Below, one piece after another: positions 8,061 to 12,919 of a stretch of 12,919 nt of DNA (position 1 is its first letter; the number at the start of each line of letters is the position of its first letter). Source of the stretch: Chromera velia (Eukaryota > Sar > Chromeraceae); the NCBI GenBank assembly GCA_018398765.1, contig JAHBMJ010001560.1:6965-19883 (forward strand), read 5' to 3'. The notes under the pieces are model-generated. The model saw nothing but the letters and a program-made list of their open reading frames with translations. It was not told where the DNA came from and searched no databases. A program made the position numbers and the translations under genes.

Positions 8061-8400
8061 GGATGCCATCGGAAATGTGTGAAAGAGAGCCCTGCTGCAT
8101 TCTGTCTTTGTCTCGTTTTCCTCCCTTTCTGCTTCTCTGCCTGCCTGCATTCTTTTCTCCTTCATTCTGGCTCTTCGATTGATTATTATGTTGCATGGAT
8201 TGATTATTCATTCATTCATTCATGTATGTATGTGCGTGTGTATGTGCCTGCTGCAGGAGCCGGAGATGAGATCGATGCTGAAAAGGGCCCAGCAACAGGG
8301 GTACGACGCTGTGTATGCAGCGGCGTCAGATGCTGGGGGGGCTGAGGGAGCAAAGCAGAAATACCTTTTGGAAAGGTTCAGGGAGCTGGGGGTTCTCTAA
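3333..8400 (+). CDS. Multi-exon gene: triple helical module + Gly/Met-rich region + helical C-terminus (not recognised)
   Basis: Proposed exons: 3333-3460 (start exon, tentative), 3572-3632, 4157-4246, 4635-4688, [4862-4936], 5226-5276, 5567-5763, 6193-6283, 6561-6729, 7060-7148, [7219-7251], 7447-7857, 8257-8400; brackets mark doubtful ones. From 3573 to the TAA every join keeps frame, including a phase 2 join (5763/6193), a phase 1 join (6729/7060) and a GC donor at 6284. The product is about 490-530 residues: a hydrophobic leader if the first exon is right, three related modules of about 55 residues, a basic Lys/Arg stretch, DRIFE-EFFGDFFGG, a Gly/Met-rich segment, an acidic linker, and a charged helical end finishing LERFRELGVL. 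The Gly/Phe-to-Gly/Met transition recalls class B J-proteins and Hip, but there is no J domain or TPR. A chaperone-linked role is inference only. Confidence 0.6.
3573..4649 (+). other. Helical module copy R1 (split over three exons)
   Basis: Built from 3573-3632 (AKVEALVESLQSDLQGGRIK), 4157-4246 (FGSLQEELKKEGV, DCQSIDALLRKVAN) and 4635-4649 (LRVRG). It aligns with R2 and R3 over two predicted amphipathic helices: a run like (S/D)LxxxLxxEhxKxxV, a polar turn, xxxhxxhhxxhAxxRVxG. The intron at 4247-4634 falls just before LRVRG; R2 and R3 have no intron there. The repeat similarity is what confirms these three short exons. Confidence 0.6.
4862..4936 (+). CDS. Doubtful linker exon between R1 and R2
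   Basis: 25 codons between a weak acceptor gaccag and a strong donor gtgagt, phase 0 at both ends, so it could be included or skipped without changing frame. It encodes the hydrophilic stretch MSLSDASTKSPSGRQGGQRD after KESQN. It lies in a purine-rich block, unlike most intron sequence here. The acceptor lacks a pyrimidine tract, so it may be a chance opening. Confidence 0.3.
5250..5704 (+). other. Helical module copy R2
   Basis: Formed by the end of exon 5226-5276 (KTLEELSSK) and exon 5567-5763 (FRGLEKEKKTDFLAAIATEL, GVTKKFEKASDILKDAA, YLRVYG). The exon 5567-5763 has the clearest coding signal of this gene: charged, high GC, no low complexity. Both joins fit (phase 0 at 5276/5567, phase 2 at 5763/6193). 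R1 and R3 align with it residue by residue around the LRVYG end. Confidence 0.72.
5822..5872. repeat. (GGGA)n and (CCAT)n short tandem repeats in a gene 2 intron
   Basis: Six GGGA-type units at 5822-5845, then about four CCAT units at 5856-5872, both within the intron 5764-6192. Confidence 0.9.
6142..6192 (+). repeat. (CT)n microsatellite serving as polypyrimidine tract
   Basis: About 16 CT units at 6142-6174 lie just upstream of the ctctctgcag acceptor for the exon at 6193. The repeat very likely provides the pyrimidine tract of this intron. Confidence 0.85.
6233..6677 (+). other. Helical module copy R3
   Basis: Formed by the end of exon 6193-6283 (DEIKRISTAYENTQDDQ) and exon 6561-6729 (KADLLKAFKTEM, VDYADCKTMQEIFNRLAF, ARVFG). 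It aligns with R2 over its whole length without large gaps. After it comes a very basic run NKSKEKERDKRKKK, a possible nuclear signal or RNA/membrane-contact segment. Confidence 0.72.
6284..6289 (+). promoter_or_regulatory. GC-type 5' splice site (CAG|GCGAGT)
   Basis: The frame through 6193-6283 can be joined to the phase 0 exon at 6561 only with a donor after CAG at 6283, giving GCGAGT. The nearby GT at 6288 would exit in phase 1 and read into an early stop in the next exon. The rest of the site matches a strong donor, as is usual for GC-AG introns. Confidence 0.65.
7060..7148 (+). CDS. Gene 2 exon leading into the Gly/Phe region
   Basis: Starts after cacttgcag and completes a split Val codon with the G at 6729 (donor gtcagt). 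It encodes RGPGGVSVVMMDGNNGVD then PSASSLDRIFE, and ends at donor gtctgt in phase 0. Joined straight to 7447 it gives SLDRIFEEFFGDFFGG, which looks like the start of a J-protein Gly/Phe region. An alternative is that a separate gene starts at the ATGATG here; the fitting phase argues against it. Confidence 0.6.
7219..7251 (+). CDS. Doubtful cassette exon (11 codons)
   Basis: A good acceptor (ctgtctcag) is followed by EVGLKKKGRLF in the right phase, but the only donor that keeps frame (gttcgg at 7252) is poor; a better-placed gtgctg at 7268 would break the frame. The simplest model skips this exon. If used, it would separate DRIFE from EFFGDFF. Confidence 0.2.
7447..7857 (+). CDS. Gene 2 exon: Gly/Phe, Gly/Met-rich segment, acidic linker, first C-terminal helices
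   Basis: 137 codons after tgcttgcag, ending at donor gtcagt, phase 0 at both ends. Order: EFFGDFFGGPMGGRRGG, then repeated GGM / MGG units (GGPGGMGGMMGGMG), the acidic EDEDPDA, a polar linker with KKLTFGTSEGGG, the acidic VEEEEEADR, and a helical part DPDLLALLEKTKGNATAEGM ending LKRAFR. Most glycines use GGG, giving many G runs on the coding strand. Gly/Met repeats followed by a DP-type helical end recall Hip (ST13); this is an architectural likeness, not proven homology. Confidence 0.75.
7965..8057. repeat. (CT)n-(CA)n compound microsatellite with a CG-rich core, in the last intron of gene 2
   Basis: About nine to ten CT units change into about 35 CA units, interrupted near the middle by CACGCACGCGCGCACA. 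Long alternating purine-pyrimidine DNA like this is prone to the Z form. It lies about 200 bases before the last acceptor. Confidence 0.95.
8257..8400 (+). CDS. Terminal exon of gene 2
   Basis: Starts after gcctgctgcag, phase 0, 47 codons and TAA at 8398-8400. It encodes EPEMRSMLKRAQQQGYDAV, an Ala-rich helix, and KYLLERFRELGVL. With the previous exon it gives MLKRAFR-EPEMRSMLKRA, two similar helix starts (MLKRA twice), suggesting a small helical repeat like the DP/STI1 type. Confidence 0.72.
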   Translation, partial: EPEMRSMLKRAQQQGYDAVYAAASDAGGAEGAKQKYLLERFRELGVL

Positions 8401-9470
8401 TACGCAGAGAGAGCCCCGACAGACACGAACGAAAGAGCCACATCCATAGTAGGCATTTCTTTCTGGCTGGACCCAGAGCTAGAGCTACAGCCAGAGGGAC
8501 GGGAGCGGGCTGGGTGGGGAAACACCCCTCCTTCTGTTCGCTTTCCTCTCGTCTTCCTTTCTTCCCTTCTTCGCTCCTTTCTTCCACTGGCAGTCAGTGT
8601 CTCTCCCTATTCTCTCCCTGTCGGTCAGTCGCCATGCATCCGTTGCCTTCCTTATCACCCTTCTTTCCTTCCTTTTCTTTGCACAACGGAGGAGTGAAGG
8701 GGCAGGAAGGAACGGTGCAGTGCGTGTAGTGCTTCTTCGCTTGCTCGGTTGCTTGCTTGGTTCGTTGGTTGCTGGGTCAGGATTGGTTTTGTGTTTTGCT
8801 TCCTTCCGTCTTTCCTTCGTCTGAAACGGCTTCCCGGATGATCCGGATGGCTGTTTTCTTCCTTCCTTTCTCTCCACCTGATTCTCTCGTCGCTTCTTTC
8901 CTTTTTTTGATTTGTGGCCTCCTAGTAGGAAGCTCGAGAAGAACGAAAGAGGAAACGGAAGAACCGAAAAAAAGGCTGGGATGAATGAAACTGGAAAGTG
9001 TTTTCTAGCAAAATGACACGATTCATCCATCTGTCGCTCGCACAAGCATCGCAAGAAACTATCGATTGCTGTTCTCCCTCACTCCCGCCATAATTCTGAG
9101 ATCGAATGCAGACAGATCGATAGAGAGTTTCAAGAACTGAAAATACTGCTGGATGTCCCCTCTTCTTTCTTGCATGTTTGTCTGTCTCTCTCCCTTCCTT
9201 CCTTCCTTCCTTCGCGTGTCGGGCCACCAATGCTTTCCCTTCTCTTCTTTCTTTCTTTCTTTCTTTCTTTTCTTCATTCCCCTCTTCCTTTTCCTTTCTC
9301 ATGTGTGAAGTGCTCTCCTGATGTGCGATCCTCGATCGATGGATCCTGATTCCCTCCTCCCGTGTTGGTGTGTCTCTTCCGTTCCTTTTCTCTCTCTCTA
9401 GTGCCTTCCTGCGTCGTCAAGCGTTCTTTATTCCGTTCCGATATTCGTCGGTCCATCTTGCCATTGAGTC
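8401..9470. other. Non-coding, pyrimidine-rich spacer after gene 2
   Basis: Over 1 kb of mostly C/T-rich top strand with (TTCC)n at about 9191-9214 and (TTTC)n at about 9246-9271. The apparent long frames on the minus strand here are Lys/Arg/Glu low complexity, the mirror image of pyrimidine repeats. One short basic frame, 8929-8988, follows a tag acceptor and could be an alternative last exon of gene 2 (EAREERKRKRKNRKKGWDE); support is slight. Confidence 0.6.
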
Positions 9471-9962
9471 ATTAACGCCTATTCAGTCACTGTGGCTGTC
9501 AGACTAATTGTACACAAGGGAGGGCACGACAGGAGGCGACGGCTAGCAACTTTTGAAGTGCAGATCAACAAACGTGGTGCATATATAACTCTGGCAGAAA
9601 AATCATTTGAATTCAGGCCAAATTTCAGGGAGAAGTGAAACATTTCTCTCTCAGCACGCGTCCATGCAAACAGTGACAATTAAAATGTTGGGTTGCATCT
9701 TGATGCCGGGTCTTTTAAGCAAACGTATACCTTTATGTGCACCTGGCATCACCCGGCCCTTATATATATATTATATATATATATATATATATAATATTTA
9801 CACATGAAGTATAGTATAACTTAAAATTTATGGACCATGTCAACAATCTGACAGACTGGTTTATTTTAGGGTCTATCTTATATGATACTTAATGGTAGTA
9901 CGTTTTCAAGTAATATTGTGCCTAGCATTGTGTGGACTTCTAGTAACATTAATGGATCATAA
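9471..9962. other. Left part of an AT-rich island; no gene seen
   Basis: The pyrimidine bias of the host stops near 9470. AT content rises, with a (TA)n block at about 9760-9795 that is palindromic by nature. Open frames are short and unremarkable. Probably transposon-derived or old repeat sequence. Confidence 0.5.
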
Positions 9963-10120
9963 TGTAATCAGCCACTTATAGAGAGGAGGCGGGCCGACCA
10001 ATGCACGCCCGCCTCCTCTCTACAAGTGGTTGATTACAATAGGCAACGCAGCAGCACGGGACCGGCCAAGTCGGGCCGACCAATGCACGCCCGCCTCCTC
10101 TCTATAAGTGGCTGATTACA
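9963..10120. repeat. Palindrome cluster: one inverted and two direct copies of a ~32-base arm
   Basis: Arm A (9963-9994) is the exact reverse complement of arm C (10089-10120), 32 of 32 bases. Arm B (10007-10038) is the same as C apart from two transitions. A and B can form a 32-bp hairpin with a 12-base loop; A and C can form one with a 94-base loop. Seen another way, 9990-10038 and 10072-10120 are 49-base direct repeats (period 82) with two differences. The arms are GC-rich at the loop side, in an AT-rich setting, which suggests a mobile element end or foldback element. Confidence 0.9.
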
Positions 10121-10141
10121 CATAATAATGGTGGACATGCG

Positions 10142-11315
10142 TTGATCGATCCAGTTCAGAGAGGAGTGGACAGCAGACTGAAGGGAAAAGAAATGCATCC
10201 GTATGAGTTCTTCCCCCACTTAGAAGAGAGTGCAAGAGCACTGTATAACAGGGGTGAATACCCGTTTGAGATAAGAAGAGCACCAGCACAGGCAGGCCAA
10301 CAGCCTTCTTTTGAGACAAGAGACAGAATAGTAAGATGGTTGAGAAAAAGAAACGTAGATGAGATAGAGAAAAGAAAGAAGAAAGTGTTTCAGAGGCAGG
10401 TAGAACAAAGAATCAAGATAAGAAAGAGAGAAGAACAAGTAAGACTGAGTTAGTTCGAGAGGGTTTCAGGTTGGCACAGAGGGGTTTAGAATGGAAATCG
10501 CCTTCATTTGTGGTCTTTCCTTGAAAAAGAAGAAAATGTAGAAAGAAACACTAGTGCACTCAGTGCATGCATCAGAGAAGGAGATATTGGAAAAGCCCCC
10601 CCTTGCTACACCGAGCCGGCACCCTGGTCAGTGCATAGAAGGAGAGCAGCATTCAGACTTGGAGAAAGAAGCTTCGCCGTCACAAAAGGAAGATCGAGTG
10701 CCGCAGAAAGGTGAACAGAGAGTGCCACTTGAGAAACGAATTTGTCTATTCTGTTTTGACTTGCTTAGCCTTTCAGTCTTCGAAGATGAGATCCACGTGC
10801 TCACAGAATGCCCAGTGCATGAATGGGAAAGGGAGGAATGCATTGGCTATCTGGCATAAGGGTGGACAGACGAGAGGAACAAAAAAGCAAAGCGTGTAAG
10901 AAAGTTAGAAGCCGAGGGGATAGAAAAATCGATAAAATGGCCTTGACAGTGTTCACCTTTTTAGTCAACGAAGCAGACTACCATGTGAACACACTCATAA
11001 AAAGAATTTTGATGAGACGAAGAGTGTGGGGGAGATGTAAAGAGGAACTTAATTAAAGATGTTTTTCGAGATGTGACTGCCGAACAGCTAGCAGAAGTCC
11101 ACGACAAAGAAGAGAAAAGGAAAGGAAACAGAGAGCCGCGTTCTAAGGTAGAAGATCTGATCGGTATGCTTTAGCAGATGAAAAGAGCAAGAGAGACAGG
11201 CTCTGCACGTAGGCATACGGTTGCAAAAGTAATAGAGGATGCATGCTATCGCTCCACCCTTGCCCTCTGTCACTCTGTCTTTCACTCACACTTCATCAGA
11301 GAAAATCAAGTATAA
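10142..11315 (+). pseudogene. Degenerate non-LTR retrotransposon ORF, 3' part
   Basis: Three pieces in different frames follow one another on the + strand: 10142-10453 (open, basic, ends in stop), about 10554-10859 with a zinc motif, and about 10823-11056, continued in another frame at 11058-11315 with an internal TAG. The middle piece has CLFC, then EDEIHVLTECP, spacing C-x2-C-x13-H-x4-C (10743-10811). That CxxC...EDExHxLxxCP pattern, preceded by a basic VPLEKRI, is typical of the zinc-binding region at the C-terminus of many LINE-type reverse transcriptases. I see no YxDD catalytic core, so the RT domain is absent or unrecognisable. The frame breaks and stops indicate a dead copy. Confidence 0.5.
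10693..10859 (+). pseudogene. CCHC zinc-binding segment of the retroelement remnant
   Basis: Translation around RICLFCFDLL and FEDEIHVLTECPVHEWERE, ended by TAA at 10857-10859. Cys at 10743 and 10752, His at 10794, Cys at 10809 (codon starts). This is the only part of the remnant with a recognisable family signature. Confidence 0.55.
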
Positions 11316-12129
11316 CTTAATATTATCCCAGGACCGTAATTCAACTGTATCTATGTTTGTCGGCAGTAGCAATAGTTTTAAAGTTTGAAGTGTAAGGCAA
11401 GAAATTCATGTATCGTGATGAGATGTGTTATTGCATGTATGCGTGCATGGTGTGGAGTAATGTGCATGAATATATGGTGCAAGGCGGACGTCAGATAACT
11501 GGCATGCAGGTCTAGGGCTCTGGCCCCGAACATAGTGTAATCCTGTAATCCTGACATATGACACTTGATGGTGGACCTTATACCAGGCTTATAGTAATAT
11601 TATTAGTTTTCCCTCACATTATAACTGTAGTTTTTATATAAAAGTATACTTAAAACTCACTTTGATCACAATTCATGGTCCTAGTCATGGTCTAGCGTTT
11701 TCTAGTGAAAATTTTAATTCACCTCAAAGAAATTGATTTTAATACCCCCCTGGCACTACCTGCTTTTTTATCAGAGCTCCAATCAAAAGCACCGAAATCT
11801 GCTAAGTGGGCTATCGGTGCTCACCGAAATCCTCTCTCAGGGGCCTTCGACGCCCACCGAAATCCGCCGCTGGGCGCCTTTGGCGCCGAAAGTTGCCCCT
11901 TGAAATCTGCCCAGCCCGCCGATCGGAAGTTAACCACCGCCAAGGGGGTAGATTTTAAAGATTATTGTATATCAGTCAAATTTAAAATTTTTAAGTTAAG
12001 TTTCTATGCAAATTACCAAACAGGCATTCCTAATGTTTTGAAATTTGAATTCTAAGCTAGATTCTAAGTTCAGAAAATTTCTTTCAAATTATAAGATGAT
12101 AGAGTACCCAGTGGTTCGCGTTAACGGCT
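11316..12129. other. Right part of the AT-rich island; no intact gene
   Basis: AT-rich DNA with a GC-richer patch at about 11786-11940. A 116-codon frame at 11705-12055 crosses the 33-base repeats but has a low-complexity, period-driven translation (AHRNP, GAF repeated) and no domain I recognise. Confidence 0.5.
11786..11884. repeat. 33-base tandem repeat, about three degenerate units
   Basis: Units at 11819-11851 and 11852-11884, and a partial, more diverged one from about 11786. Each carries CACCGAAATC(C/T). The last unit contains the palindrome GGCGCC-TTT-GGCGCC. The AAATC motif recurs once more near 11912. The GC-rich unit contrasts with the AT-rich flanks. Confidence 0.7.
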
Positions 12130-12676
12130 TCAGAGTCGCTCCACCAGAACATTTTCCTCTTCCCCAACGCCGGCCCCCCATCCAGCGGCAAGAAGCCCCA
12201 GCGCCTTCAGAATTCTCGCGGTCTGTGCCGGCAAGAACGGGCCCGAAAAGCGGGTCTCCATCACCTCCCCTGCCTGTGGGTGCTTTTGCCGTTGCATCAT
12301 CTCAAAGTTTGACGGAAGGACATCAAGTGGCCTGATAACACCTGCTGCCCCCGGAAAGTTGTTGTCTGCGTAAAGAGCAGGCAGCACTACCTCCACTGGA
12401 TCGTCCCTCACCGCAGCAGCACCCCCACCCAACCGACTTGACAGGAGGGATCGCAAGGTCGAGTTCCCAGATGCACAAGCCAACGTTGCAGTGGGCGTCG
12501 AGAGGAACTCGGCAGCATGGCGAACCTGCGTGCGTATGTGCAGCAAAGCAAGTCAAGTCAGGTCAAAAGAAATTGACATGTGCAGGCAAGGTGACCTCTC
12601 TGAGAGTAAACATAGGAACTATGAGGGAGACTCTAGCTTGTGCAGGGTGGGATGTTCCATCTACTAGTTCCTGTCG
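12130..12676 (-). CDS. Unrecognised gene, last two exons (5' part beyond window)
   Basis: On the minus strand, exon 12676-12596 (27 codons, RQELVDGTSHPAQARVSLIV then PMFTLRE) ends at donor gtcacc. A 70-base intron with pyrimidine-rich end and acceptor cgcacgcag follows. Exon 12525-12130 (131 codons plus TGA) then continues in phase 0: VRHAAEFLSTPTATLACASG, a region with VVLPALYADNNFPGAAGVIR, METRFSGPFLPAQTARILKA, ending VLVERL. The amino-acid mix is varied and protein-like, unlike the shadow frames opposite. The first exon may instead start at 12713 (acceptor cctag). Top-strand purine richness from 12720 to 12900 fits a minus-strand intron. I do not recognise the family. Confidence 0.5.
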
Positions 12677-12919
12677 CTGATTCGAGTTATCCCCTTCTTC
12701 CTTCCGTTTGTGTCTAGGCGGGTGGGTGTATGTCCGTCTGTCCGACAAGAGCAAAGGAAACAGAAAGCTGGTCGGAGCGTACAAAGAAACCAACAAAGAG
12801 GGAGGGAAGAACGAAGGAAGGACAGACAAAAAAAAAAGGAGGGAGACAAACCCACATGCACGAGGAAAGACGGAAAGAAAATACAATTAAGACACAAGTT
12901 CACCCTCCCCCCCCCCCCC
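12677..12919. other. Probable minus-strand intron ending at a poly-C run
   Basis: Purine-rich on the top strand, hence pyrimidine-rich on the minus strand, like the introns of the + strand genes in their own sense. It ends with 13 C residues at the window edge. No exon is visible. Confidence 0.4.

Noticed and set aside
7913-8345. Frames made of repeated His-Thr or Cys-Val
   Set aside because: These are translations of the CA microsatellite inside an intron.
8929-8988. Alternative last exon of gene 2 with a basic tail
   Set aside because: It fits in phase only if a poor donor (gttctc at 8392) replaces the normal stop; acceptor is modest. Mentioned in the spacer entry only.
9700-9760. A possible tRNA or SINE in the GATGCCGGGT ... 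GGCATCACCCGG region
   Set aside because: The short inverted matches do not give a cloverleaf and there is no GTTCRANNC box at the right distance.
9808-11340. Possible long terminal repeats flanking the retroelement remnant (similar AGTATAACTTAA and TATGAYACTTRATGG words)
   Set aside because: The matches are short, imperfect and have inconsistent offsets (about 1500 and 1675), so they do not define paired LTRs.
12045-12335. + strand open frame of 96 codons
   Set aside because: It overlaps the minus-strand exon; its translation is Pro/Arg-rich shadow sequence and begins in AT-rich DNA, while the minus-strand frame has a fitting splice partner.

Overview
The window looks like a piece of a nuclear genome from an intron-rich protist alga. 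My best guess is a chromerid such as Chromera, inferred from style and not from a database match. The signs are short exons mostly joined in phase 0, introns of roughly 70 to 680 bases with long CT/TTTC pyrimidine runs before a (t/c)gcag acceptor, many microsatellites, and poly-G/poly-C runs that also form both ends of the window. Splice sites were assigned by eye from reading frame, phase and protein similarity, so the exact joins need transcript support.

Layout. (1) Bases 293-3086, + strand: the 3' part of a retropepsin-like aspartic protease gene, cut off at its 5' end by the window edge. (2) About 3333-8400, + strand: one long gene of at least 11 exons. It encodes an N-terminal hydrophobic leader (tentative), three copies of an unrecognised helical module of about 55 residues ending in LRVRG / LRVYG / ARVFG, a Gly/Met/Phe-rich stretch like those of J-proteins and Hip-type co-chaperones, an acidic linker and a helical C-terminus. 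(3) 8401-about 9470: pyrimidine-rich non-coding DNA with simple repeats. (4) About 9470-12120: a compositionally different, AT-rich island. It holds a 158-base cluster of long inverted and direct repeats, broken remains of a non-LTR retrotransposon ORF with a CCHC zinc motif, and a short array of 33-base repeats. (5) 12130-12676, - strand: the last two exons of an unrecognised gene that begins beyond the right edge.

The two + strand genes are head to tail and show no obvious functional link. A protease-fold protein sits next to a chaperone-like repeat protein, but that is proximity only. The most interesting items are the triplicated module in gene 2, the palindrome cluster near 10 kb, the duplicated 3' splice site in gene 1, and the repeated use of 5' splice sites with C at +3, plus one GC-AG intron.
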